In this document: one piece after another, positions 25,324-34,022 of the stretch
Layout: each line of letters opens with the position of its first letter
Position numbering within the stretch: position 1 is the first letter of the stretch
Assembly: GCA_016342745.1 (NCBI GenBank)
Contig: JAEINT010000016.1
Coordinates: 1 to 64,000, forward strand
Length of the DNA: 64,000 nucleotides
Origin: Labilibaculum sp.
Lineage (GTDB): Bacteria; Bacteroidota; Bacteroidia; Bacteroidales; Marinifilaceae
Direction: 5' to 3'
Notes under the pieces: model-generated
What the model was told of the DNA's origin: nothing
What the model saw: only the letters and a program-made list of their open reading frames with translations
The model's database searches: none
Program-made: the position numbers and the translations under genes

Positions 25324-28125
25324 ATGAAGAAAATTTTAGCAGTACTCTTTGTGAGTACGTTCTTATTCTCAGCTTTACTTTCTAAAGCTCAGAATACAAC
25401 TACAATTCCTTTGAATTCAGAGGTAAAGCATGGTAAGTTATCCAACGGAATGACTTATTATATCATGCATAATGAAGAGCCAAAGGATCGTGCAAGTTTT
25501 TATTTTGTACAAAACGTTGGTGCAATTCTAGAAGAAGAGCCACAGAATGGCCTTGCGCACTTTTTGGAGCATATGGCTTTTAATGGTCTTAAGAATTTTC
25601 CAGGAAAAAACATGTTGGATTATCTTGAGAAGAACGGGATTCTTTTCGGTCGTGATATCAATGCATATACTGCTCAAGATGAAACGGTTTATAATATCAG
25701 CAATATTCCTACAGGTAGAGAAGGTTTAATTGATTCGACTTTATTAGTATTACATGACTGGTCTGGTGGCTTATTGCTAGAAGGAAAAGAAATTGAATCA
25801 GAACGAGGTGTAATTCACGAAGAATGGAGAACACGTCGTAATGCTGATTTTCGATTGAGAAATGCAACAAATCATGTAATGATGAATAACTCAAAGTATG
25901 CTGATCGTGATGTGATTGGTTCTTTGGATGTTATTGATAATTTTAAGCACCAAGAACTCCGTGATTACTATGAGAAATGGTACCGTCCAGATCTTCAGGC
26001 TGTCGTTATTGTTGGAGATATTGATGCTGCTAAAGTAGAAGAGAAGGTGAAAACCTTATTCTCAAAAATTCCAATGCCACAGAATACTGCTGAGCGTACT
26101 TATACTCAAGTAGAAGATTCTAAGGAAATTGGCTTTGTTGCTGCGAAAGATAAGGAGCAAAAAAGTTTGACTATGATGTGGTTATTCCGCCACGATTTGG
26201 ATGCTGTTAAAACTGAAGCTACAGAAAGAAAAGAAATGGCTAAGGGAATGGCTAAATCAATGCTTAAGTCTCGTATTGCAGAGAAAACTAAGAAATTAGA
26301 GTGCTCAGCCATGGGAATGGAGTTAGGTGGATTTAACATGACTAGAACCAAAGGTGGAAACTATATTTGGGTTTCTCCAAAGCAAGGTAAAGAACTAGAA
26401 GCTTTTGCTGAGGTTCTTACAGAATTAGAGCGAGTAAAACGCCATGGATTCACAGCTTCTGAACTTGACCGTGTTAAAGTTCAATACAAGAGATCATACG
26501 AGTCGTACTTTGCAAACTATGCAAAAGTTAGTAATGATAATCATGCTAAAGCTTTGGGTCAATTATATTTAAAAGCAACGTCATTCCCTTCAATTGATTG
26601 GGAAATGCAGTTTGCTGCAAAAACGATTCCAGCTATCACTTTAGAAGAGGTGAATGCATTTGTTGATGCTTATACAAATGAAGCAAATTCAGCGCTTATA
26701 TTAAAAGGTCCTGATAATGCAACTCAAGTATACCCTACAAAAGAGGAATTGTTAGCTGTTGCAGCTAAAGTAAAGTCTTCTGATGTTGAGGCTTATACAG
26801 AAGAAGGTAACGATAAGCCATTAGTTGGTGAAAAATTGAAGTCTGCTGATATTACAAGTCGTTTTGAGGTAGAAGGTACTGATGCTAAAGGATATGTTTT
26901 AGAAAATGGAGCTAAAGTAGTTATTCTTCCTACAGAATATAGTAAGGATAAAATTTCTATGTCTTCATTCAGTTTTGGTGGAACTTCTTTGTTGGATACT
27001 AAAGATTTAGCTTCAGCTGATATGGCAACTGGTATTGTTGATATGTCTGGTTTAGGCGAGTTCAATGCAACTCAACTTAAGAGAAAATTAGCAGGTAAAA
27101 TTGCTAGTGTTAGTGCAAAACTTAATGGCTTAACGGAAGGATTTTCAGGTTCTGCATCTCCTCAAGATTTTGAAACAATGATGCAGTTGCTTTACTTAAA
27201 TTTTGAAGCACCTCGATTCGAAAAAGCACCTTTTGATGCACAAATGGCTCGTATTAATAACTATTTACTTAATATCGGTGTTGATAATAAGAAAGCACTT
27301 AAGGATACAATTTCTTTAGCAAGTACAAATTATAATCCACGTACATTACTGTTCGGTGAGGAGTTTGTTAAAAATATCAATTTCAATAGAGCTACGGAGA
27401 TTTACAAAGAACGTTTTTCTAATGCAAGCGACTTTACGTTCATCTTTGTTGGTAACATTGATGAAGATAAACACCTACCAATGATTCAAAAATATATTGG
27501 TAGCATTAGCTCAACTGAAAAGAAAGAATCTTTTGTTGATCACAAAGTAGGTCCTGCGAAAGGAAAAACGGTTAAGTCTTTCAATCGAAAAATGGCTGTA
27601 CCTAAAACAACAGTTTCTTATGCTTTGAGTGGTGATTTCGATTACACACTTGAGAACAGATTGAAGCTTAATGTTGTTGCTCAATTACTTTCTAAGCGTT
27701 ACATGACAACCATTCGTGAAGAAGAAGGTGGTTCTTATGGTGTTGGATGTAGTCCATCAGCATCTAAATTTCCAACACCTGAGTTTGCTATTAATATCAA
27801 CTTTGATACAGATCCAGCTAAATGCGATCGTTTAATGGAAATTGTTGAAGAGGAGATTGTAAGAATTCAGAAAGAAGAATGTAATGCGGCTGACCTAGTT
27901 GAGATTAAGAACAATTATATCAAGAATAGAGAAGAATCGGAATTAAAGAATGGATTCTGGATGAGTGTAATTCAAAACAACTTAATGTTGGGTTCTGAAT
28001 TTACTTCTAAAGATGATTATAATAAAATAGTTAATAATATCAATGCAAAGGCAATTCAGAAATTTGCAAAAGGATTATTAAAAAAAGTGGATACTGTTGA
28101 AGTAATCATGAATCCATTAAAATAA
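25324..28125 (+). CDS. M16 (insulinase/pitrilysin) family zinc metalloprotease
   Basis: This 933-residue exported peptidase has a signal peptide ending near SKAQ (about 23). The inverted zinc motif HFLEH gives His79, catalytic Glu82 and His83, and the third ligand is Glu160 in SERGVIHEEW. A second, inactive M16 half lies at about 500-930, including the conserved Arg/Tyr-type region (TIREEEGGSYGVG). Two-half M16 enzymes form a closed chamber that degrades peptides and unfolded proteins. With a signal peptide it would act in the periplasm, where it could digest imported peptides. It is flanked by terminators, so its place in the thiol island is positional. Confidence 0.94.
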   Translation: MKKILAVLFVSTFLFSALLSKAQNTTTIPLNSEVKHGKLSNGMTYYIMHNEEPKDRASFYFVQNVGAILEEEPQNGLAHFLEHMAFNGLKNFPGKNMLDYLEKNGILFGRDINAYTAQDETVYNISNIPTGREGLIDSTLLVLHDWSGGLLLEGKEIESERGVIHEEWRTRRNADFRLRNATNHVMMNNSKYADRDVIGSLDVIDNFKHQELRDYYEKWYRPDLQAVVIVGDIDAAKVEEKVKTLFSKIPMPQNTAERTYTQVEDSKEIGFVAAKDKEQKSLTMMWLFRHDLDAVKTEATERKEMAKGMAKSMLKSRIAEKTKKLECSAMGMELGGFNMTRTKGGNYIWVSPKQGKELEAFAEVLTELERVKRHGFTASELDRVKVQYKRSYESYFANYAKVSNDNHAKALGQLYLKATSFPSIDWEMQFAAKTIPAITLEEVNAFVDAYTNEANSALILKGPDNATQVYPTKEELLAVAAKVKSSDVEAYTEEGNDKPLVGEKLKSADITSRFEVEGTDAKGYVLENGAKVVILPTEYSKDKISMSSFSFGGTSLLDTKDLASADMATGIVDMSGLGEFNATQLKRKLAGKIASVSAKLNGLTEGFSGSASPQDFETMMQLLYLNFEAPRFEKAPFDAQMARINNYLLNIGVDNKKALKDTISLASTNYNPRTLLFGEEFVKNINFNRATEIYKERFSNASDFTFIFVGNIDEDKHLPMIQKYIGSISSTEKKESFVDHKVGPAKGKTVKSFNRKMAVPKTTVSYALSGDFDYTLENRLKLNVVAQLLSKRYMTTIREEEGGSYGVGCSPSASKFPTPEFAININFDTDPAKCDRLMEIVEEEIVRIQKEECNAADLVEIKNNYIKNREESELKNGFWMSVIQNNLMLGSEFTSKDDYNKIVNNINAKAIQKFAKGLLKKVDTVEVIMNPLK

Positions 28126-28162
28126 AACAACAAAATCATTAGTCTGTTTTGATTTAGTTTTA

Positions 28163-28200
28163 AGACCGGTCAGTTGTAGTCGGCTGGCCGGTCTGCTCTT
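28163..28200 (+). terminator. Rho-independent terminator after the M16 protease gene
   Basis: AGACCGGTCAG (28163-28173) pairs with CTGGCCGGTCT (28184-28194) with one G-T wobble, followed by GCTCTTTT. Confidence 0.85.
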
Positions 28201-28293
28201 TTATCTAAATACTATTAACCAACCACAAAACAACAAACAACTAACATAAACCTAAAGAGAAGGCAATTTATTGTATTCTCTAAAATAACGAGA

Positions 28294-29574
28294 ATGAAAG
28301 AAGTTTACTTACAAAAGTTAAAAGAAGAATTTGTTCCAGCTTTAGGATGTACAGAACCAGTAGCAGTTGCCTATGCGGCAGCGAAGGCTAGAGAAATTCT
28401 AAATCATGTTCCTGACCGTATTGAATTTCACGTAAGTGGAAACATCTTTAAGAATGGTATGGGTGTTGGTATTCCTGGTTCAGGAATGGTTGGATTAACC
28501 ATTGCTGGTGCTTTAGGAGCTTTTGGTGGTGATCCAAAAGCAGGGCTCGAGGTTCTTGATGGTATCAATGACGATATTCTTGAATTAGCAAAAATATTTG
28601 TAGACAATGGATCTGTAAGTGTTGATGTTAAGCCAGCAGTAGCAAAATTATATATCGAGTGTATTTGTTATAAAGGGGATAATTCAGGGCGAGTAATCAT
28701 TCAAGATCGTCATACGAATGTGATTATGGCGGAAAGAAATGGTAAGGTTCTCTACCAAAATATTCCAGATGCCTCGGAAGGGAATACGAGAGTTCTTGAA
28801 GGATGGAGTTTTGAAAGTATTTATGAATTTGTAAATACAGTTGATCTTTCAGAAATTAAATTTATTGAGAAAGGAATAAGTCTTAATAAATCGATTGCTG
28901 AGGAAGGTCTAAAAGGAAATTATGGACTGCAAGTAGGAAAATCAATGATGTTGAACATCAAAAAAGGTTTGTTATCTAAGGATTTAATGAATCGTTCAAT
29001 CATGTTAACGGCAGCTGCTTCTGATGCTCGTATGGCAGGTAGTTCTATGCCAGTAATGTCTAATTGTGGAAGTGGAAACCAAGGAATTAGTGTAACACTA
29101 CCTGTTGTTGTTGCTGCTGAAGAATTAGAAGTTGAGCATGAAAAATTGTTAAGGGCTTTAGCACTTGCTTTACTAATTACGATTTACATGAAGTCATTTG
29201 TAGGACAGTTATCTGCTCTTTGTGGTGTATTGTTATCTACTGCAGGAGCTGCATGTGGTATCACTTATATTATGGGAGGAACATTTAAACAATTAGGTAT
29301 GACGCTTCAAAATATGACGGGTAGTGTTACTGGAATGATTTGTGATGGAGCAAAGTACGGTTGTTCTCATAAAATATCTGCTAGTGTAGGCGCCGCTATT
29401 CAATCATCATTACTAGCAATAAACCACAATTGTTTAAATGGCATGAATGGAATTATTGATGATGATGTAGAGCTTACCATTAGAAATATTGGTCGTTTAG
29501 CAAATGAAGGTATGGAAGTTACCGATGAGGTAATTTTGAAAACCATGTTAGAGAAGATGAAAAAAGTATCCTAA
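28294..29574 (+). CDS. Iron-sulfur L-cysteine desulfidase / serine dehydratase-alpha family protein (UPF0597)
   Basis: The 426-residue cytoplasmic protein belongs to the UPF0597/CyuA (YhaM) family, related to the alpha domain of iron-sulfur L-serine dehydratases. Members tested in Methanocaldococcus and E. coli break L-cysteine into pyruvate, ammonia and sulfide. Candidate cluster or active-site cysteines are Cys19 (ALGCTEP), Cys258 (SNCGSGNQG), Cys310, Cys321 (GAACGITY), Cys350 and Cys357 (CDGAKYGC). Gly-rich helical segments (GVGIPGSGMVGLTIAGALGA) are typical. It is 25 bases ahead of trxB and almost certainly co-transcribed with it. Activity on serine or another amino acid is possible. Confidence 0.88.
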   Translation: MKEVYLQKLKEEFVPALGCTEPVAVAYAAAKAREILNHVPDRIEFHVSGNIFKNGMGVGIPGSGMVGLTIAGALGAFGGDPKAGLEVLDGINDDILELAKIFVDNGSVSVDVKPAVAKLYIECICYKGDNSGRVIIQDRHTNVIMAERNGKVLYQNIPDASEGNTRVLEGWSFESIYEFVNTVDLSEIKFIEKGISLNKSIAEEGLKGNYGLQVGKSMMLNIKKGLLSKDLMNRSIMLTAAASDARMAGSSMPVMSNCGSGNQGISVTLPVVVAAEELEVEHEKLLRALALALLITIYMKSFVGQLSALCGVLLSTAGAACGITYIMGGTFKQLGMTLQNMTGSVTGMICDGAKYGCSHKISASVGAAIQSSLLAINHNCLNGMNGIIDDDVELTIRNIGRLANEGMEVTDEVILKTMLEKMKKVS

Positions 29575-29599
29575 GTAAAAAGGTTCAAGATAGATTAAT

Positions 29600-30553
29600 A
29601 TGGAAAGTACAGTAAAGATTGAAAGAGTAAAGTGTCTTATTATTGGATCAGGCCCAGCAGGATATACAGCTGGTATCTATGCATCTAGAGCAAATTTAAA
29701 TCCTGTTGTTATTGAAGGTTTGCAACCTGGTGGACAGTTAACCACAACAACCGAGATCGATAATTTTCCAGGATATCCGGAAGGAGTAACCGGTCCTGTG
29801 ATGATGGGTGAATTAAAGAAGCAAGCGGAACGTTTCGGTTGCGACTGTCGTTGGGGAATTGTTACTGATGTGGATTTGAACGAAAGACCATTTAAGTTGA
29901 AAGTAGATGGTAATAAAGATATTGAAGCGGAATCTGTAATTATTGCAACTGGTGCAACTGCCAAATACCTTGGTTTAGAAAGTGAAGAGAAATACAGAGG
30001 TTCAGGCGTATCTGCATGTGCAACTTGCGATGGTTTTTTCTATAGAGGAAAAGATGTGGCTGTTGTAGGTGGTGGAGATACTGCTTGCGAGGAAGCATCT
30101 TATCTTGCTGGTCTATGTAATAAAGTGTACTTAATTGTTCGTAAGGATTTTTTAAGGGCTTCTAAAGCGATGCAGGATCGTGTATTTAACACAAAAAATA
30201 TCGAAGTTTTATTCCAGCACAATACAAAGGAATTAACAGGAGATAATGGAGTTGAAGGCTGTACTTTAATTAAGAATGCTGGTTCTCCATTAGAAGAAGA
30301 AGTAAAGATTGCTATCGATGGTTTTTTCTTGGCTATTGGTCATCATCCTAATTCAGATGTATTTAATAAATATGTTGATACTGATGAACAAGGTTACATT
30401 ATAACCCAAGCAGGAACGCCAATGACTAATGTTAAAGGTGTTTTTGCATGTGGCGATGTTCAGGATCCAAACTATAGACAAGCAATTACGTCTGCAGCAT
30501 CAGGATGTCAAGCAGCTATTGAGGCAGAACGATTTTTAGCTGAACTGAATTAA
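29600..30553 (+). CDS. trxB: Thioredoxin-disulfide reductase
   Basis: The 317-residue flavoprotein transfers electrons from NADPH to thioredoxin. It has an FAD-binding GSGPAGYTAGIYASRA near the start, the redox-active CATC at 140-143, the NADPH motif VGGGDTACEEA and the late FAD motif GVFACGDVQDP. Length and layout match low-molecular-weight bacterial TrxB. It is the cytoplasmic electron source for DsbD, encoded 5 kb upstream, and shares an operon with the cysteine desulfidase-family gene. A strong terminator follows. Confidence 0.97.
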   Translation: MESTVKIERVKCLIIGSGPAGYTAGIYASRANLNPVVIEGLQPGGQLTTTTEIDNFPGYPEGVTGPVMMGELKKQAERFGCDCRWGIVTDVDLNERPFKLKVDGNKDIEAESVIIATGATAKYLGLESEEKYRGSGVSACATCDGFFYRGKDVAVVGGGDTACEEASYLAGLCNKVYLIVRKDFLRASKAMQDRVFNTKNIEVLFQHNTKELTGDNGVEGCTLIKNAGSPLEEEVKIAIDGFFLAIGHHPNSDVFNKYVDTDEQGYIITQAGTPMTNVKGVFACGDVQDPNYRQAITSAASGCQAAIEAERFLAELN

Positions 30554-30604
30554 TCATACTACATGATTCTGTTTGGATACGATAAAATAGGAATACAATG
30601 AAGG

Positions 30605-30640
30605 AAACTCATCAAATGATTTATTTGATGAGTTTTTTTT
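30605..30640 (+). terminator. Rho-independent terminator after trxB
   Basis: AAACTCATCAAAT (30605-30617) pairs perfectly with ATTTGATGAGTTT (30623-30635), followed by a run of T. It marks the boundary between the thiol island and the glucan utilisation locus. Confidence 0.93.
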
Positions 30641-30781
30641 ACACTTTTAGTTAGTACTACTATGCCATGAAAATGATGTTGTTATCAATTGGTTATATCT
30701 TAACTTATCAGAATCATTGCTATTATAGTTTGGATCTTTCTAGGAATCCTATTAAATTTCAGAAAACTAATCCAATCTATC

Positions 30782-33712
30782 TTGAAAAGATTTTCAATTA
30801 TTTTTCTTCTAATTCTCTTTTTTAGTCTTCATGCTTTTTCTAAAGTGAAGAATGTAGGGATTCCATTCATAAAAAATTTTCCTAGAAGTCAATACAATGG
30901 AGGAACCCAAAATTGGGATATTGCACAAGCACCTAATGGTCTTTTTTATTTTGCTAATAATGAAGGCGTTTTAGAATTTGATGGAAATGACTGGCGCCTT
31001 ATTCCAATGCCTAATAATTCAGTCGTTCGTTCTTTGGCAATAGATAGTACTGGACATGTATTTGTTGGTGCATCCAACGAATTTGGATATTTAAAACCTG
31101 ATCGTCATGGGAAGCTATATTACCATTCACTTGTTGATCTTTTGCCTGAAAAGGATAGGGGATTTGAAGAGGTTTGGCAAATATTTCCATATAAAAAAGG
31201 AATGATATTTCATTCATTTCAAAAGATTCTTTATTATCGTAATGGTGCAATATCCCAAATTCAAAATGAAAATAAATTTCACTTTGGTTTTCTTGTAGAA
31301 GGTGAGTTTTTTGTGCGCGAGCAAAAAAGAGGACTCTGTAAATTAGACGGTAGATCGGTAGATTTGGTGAATGGCGGGGAATTGTTTGCGGATACCGAAA
31401 TTGTGAGTATTCTTCCACTTGCCAATAATTCCATATTGATTGCTACGGCATTAGATGGTTTGTTTCTATATGATGGAACTGAGATTTATCCTTGGAAAAA
31501 GGAACTCAGTCAAATATTCAAAAAAAATCAAGTGTTTACAGCAATACCGGTTGGAGAATCAAAATTTGCTTTTGGTACGGTTCGGAATGGTATCTATATC
31601 ATTAATAAAGAAGGGGAAATTCTTCAGAATATTAATACTGAAAGAGGTTTACAGAACAACACTGTATTGAGTTTATTTTTGGATAAGAAGGAAAATTTGT
31701 GGGTTGGATTAGATAATGGAATCGATTATCTAGAAATTAGTTCTCCTCTTTCCATCTTTCCTAAAGATAAAGATTTGGGAGCAGGTTATGCTTCTATTTA
31801 TTACAAAGGAATTCTGTATTTAGGTACAAATACAGGCTTATTCGCACGGAAATATAATTTTTCTCGGGAAAGCTTGAATGGGGAAGAGAAGTTTGAATTG
31901 GTTAAAAATACTTCTGGCCAAGTATGGAGTTTGCAAATTGCAGGTGATGAATTAATTTGTGGACACAATAAAGGAACATTTAGAATCGAAAAAAATGTAG
32001 GAACCTTAATTTCTGATGTAGCCGGAGGTTGGAATTACCTTTACAAAAGTGAGTATCCTAATAAAATGATAGGTGGTACATATACCGGTTTAATTCTCTT
32101 TGAAAAATCGAATCAATCAAATAACAAATGGAAATTTGTGAAGAGAATTAAAGGTTTTGATGAATCATCTAGAGAAATGGTATGGAACGATGATAATAGC
32201 ATTTGGATGTGTCATGGTTACAAAGGAGTATATCGTCTGAATTTAAATGATAAATTAGATAACTTTATTAATTATAAATTTTATGGCATAGAAGATGGCT
32301 TTCAATCGAATTTAGGAATTGATGTTCATCAATTACGAAATGAACCTGTTTTTTCTACTAAAAATGGTTTTTACAAGTATATCGCAGAATCGGATCGATT
32401 TGAAAAGCATCAATATTTAAATAATATATTTGAAGGAGAAGAACATGCTAAGAAATTATTTGAGCAGAAAAATGGTGATGTATGGTTTTTTCAAGGGGAA
32501 AATATTGGCTTGTTAAAATCGCAGGTAGACAATTCTTATGAGATGCTTAAAAAACCTTTTGCATCCTTAAAATCTTCTTTTATTGGAGCTTTTGAGAATG
32601 TTACGGTAATTGATAAGGAAAATGTTTTGATTGGGAAAGAGGATGGTTTTGTGCACTATGATCCTACTATTGTAAAAAAGTACAACCAGGCTTTTAATGT
32701 ATTTATCAGAGAGGTTAAAATTAGGGGGGCAGTAGATTCTGTTATTTATTGCGGAACTTACTCTAATGCTAAAGAGATTCAATTTGATTCGGATGGTGAA
32801 AATCAAATTGAATTGTCATTTAAAAATAATGCTATTCAATTTCAATATTCTGCACCTCAATATAGTAATCCGGAATTAATTCAATATCAATGTAAATTAA
32901 TTGGATTTGATGAAGTTCCTTCCGTTTGGGGTAATATTCTACAGAAAGAGTATACTAACCTTCCAGAAGGAGAATATGTTTTTGAAGTAATCTCTAGAAA
33001 TCAATACGGAATCAATTCTGCGAAAGATGAATTTCATTTCACGATATTACCGCCATGGTATCGTTCACTTATTGCTTACCTAATCTACTTCTTGTTTGGG
33101 ATATTTTGTATCTATGCGACTATTTTATTAGTAAGACGTAGAATGCAGCAGATTCAAAATCAACTAAAAAGAAAGCAGGAAGAAGAATTAATGATTAAGG
33201 AACAAAAGTTTAGAGAAGAGGCATTGATAACAGAACGAGAGATTGTGCAACTACGTAATGACAAATTGAGAAGTGAAGTAGAGTTTAAAAATCGGGAACT
33301 TGCTGGTTCTACAATGAATATTATTCATAAAAACGAAGTTCTTTCCTATTCTGTAGGAGAATTGAAAAAGGCTTTAAAGAAGATAAAAGATCCAACAGCA
33401 TTGGTGCAGGTGAGGCAACTAATGAAAACTATTGATGCAGAATTTAACAGTGAACAGGATTGGGATCAATTCGAACTTCATTTCGATCAGGTACATGAAA
33501 ACTTTTTAAAGAGATTGAGAACAGAACATTCACAATTAACTCCAAAAGATTTACGAATTTGTGCTTACCTAAGAATGAATTTATCTACTAAAGAAATTGC
33601 ACCGCTTATGAATATTTCAGTTCGTGGAGTTGAAATTAGTCGCTATCGTTTGCGTAAAAAATTCAATTTATCAAGAGAAGAAAACCTAATTGACTTTATT
33701 TTGAACGTATAG
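30782..33712 (+). CDS. Membrane sensor regulator: Reg_prop propeller, Y_Y_Y domain, LuxR-type output
   Basis: This 976-residue protein has a signal peptide (1-20), a large periplasmic region of Reg_prop-type propeller repeats (about 45-660), a Y_Y_Y beta-sandwich (about 665-750), one membrane helix at about 763-785, a cytoplasmic coiled coil, and a LuxR-like helix-turn-helix at about 919-970 (STKEIAPLMNISVRGVEISRYRL). The sensor half matches hybrid two-component systems of polysaccharide loci, but kinase and receiver domains are absent, so it would bind DNA directly when periplasmic oligosaccharide is sensed. It starts with TTG at 30782. By position it should control the SusCD operon beginning 310 bases downstream. 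Confidence 0.92.
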   Translation: MKRFSIIFLLILFFSLHAFSKVKNVGIPFIKNFPRSQYNGGTQNWDIAQAPNGLFYFANNEGVLEFDGNDWRLIPMPNNSVVRSLAIDSTGHVFVGASNEFGYLKPDRHGKLYYHSLVDLLPEKDRGFEEVWQIFPYKKGMIFHSFQKILYYRNGAISQIQNENKFHFGFLVEGEFFVREQKRGLCKLDGRSVDLVNGGELFADTEIVSILPLANNSILIATALDGLFLYDGTEIYPWKKELSQIFKKNQVFTAIPVGESKFAFGTVRNGIYIINKEGEILQNINTERGLQNNTVLSLFLDKKENLWVGLDNGIDYLEISSPLSIFPKDKDLGAGYASIYYKGILYLGTNTGLFARKYNFSRESLNGEEKFELVKNTSGQVWSLQIAGDELICGHNKGTFRIEKNVGTLISDVAGGWNYLYKSEYPNKMIGGTYTGLILFEKSNQSNNKWKFVKRIKGFDESSREMVWNDDNSIWMCHGYKGVYRLNLNDKLDNFINYKFYGIEDGFQSNLGIDVHQLRNEPVFSTKNGFYKYIAESDRFEKHQYLNNIFEGEEHAKKLFEQKNGDVWFFQGENIGLLKSQVDNSYEMLKKPFASLKSSFIGAFENVTVIDKENVLIGKEDGFVHYDPTIVKKYNQAFNVFIREVKIRGAVDSVIYCGTYSNAKEIQFDSDGENQIELSFKNNAIQFQYSAPQYSNPELIQYQCKLIGFDEVPSVWGNILQKEYTNLPEGEYVFEVISRNQYGINSAKDEFHFTILPPWYRSLIAYLIYFLFGIFCIYATILLVRRRMQQIQNQLKRKQEEELMIKEQKFREEALITEREIVQLRNDKLRSEVEFKNRELAGSTMNIIHKNEVLSYSVGELKKALKKIKDPTALVQVRQLMKTIDAEFNSEQDWDQFELHFDQVHENFLKRLRTEHSQLTPKDLRICAYLRMNLSTKEIAPLMNISVRGVEISRYRLRKKFNLSREENLIDFILNV

Positions 33713-33735
33713 TAAGGGGGAAATAAGTTATAGTT

Positions 33736-33771
33736 AAAAAGGGTTAATGATGTAAATCATTAACCCTTTTT
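33736..33771 (+). terminator. Perfect 16-bp terminator after the regulator gene
   Basis: AAAAAGGGTTAATGAT (33736-33751) pairs with ATCATTAACCCTTTTT (33756-33771) around GTAA and ends in a T-run. It separates the regulator from the operon it probably controls. Confidence 0.94.
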
Positions 33772-33778
33772 CATTTTT

Positions 33779-33920
33779 GATGTATTGGCATTTTGAAAAT
33801 TGCGAGTTTGTTAATAGATGTTAATTATCTGACTAGTAAAACATTAAGAGTATGGAATGTTCGTATGATGTAGTAATGATGTATTGCTATTTTTAGACTG
33901 GTGAGTTTGTGATGTATTGG
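33779..33920 (+). promoter_or_regulatory. Direct repeats GATGTATTG and GAGTTTGT upstream of the SusCD operon
   Basis: GATGTATTG occurs at 33779-33787, 33878-33886 and 33911-33919, and GAGTTTGT at 33804-33811 and 33903-33910, all within 142 bases before the SusC start at 34023. In the third copy GAGTTTGT runs directly into GATGTATTGG. These are candidate binding sites for the upstream LuxR-type regulator. The 310-base gap holds no gene. Confidence 0.45.
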
Positions 33921-34022
33921 TTTTTTTGATTAGGGAAGATGTTGCTCTTACATTGCAATCGTTGTAGGTGTAAACTGGGAAACAGAGCATCGAACGAATT
34001 TCTAATCTTAACTAACTAATTT

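Noticed and set aside
4143-30553. Reading the whole thiol island as a single operon
   Set aside because: Strong terminators at 5849, 11162, 19898, 20668, 21874, 22481, 28163 and 30605 divide it into many transcription units, so any joint function must come from shared regulation or biochemistry.
33779-33920. CRISPR-like array from the GATGTATTG repeats
   Set aside because: The repeats are only nine bases long, irregularly spaced and three in number, with no cas genes nearby.
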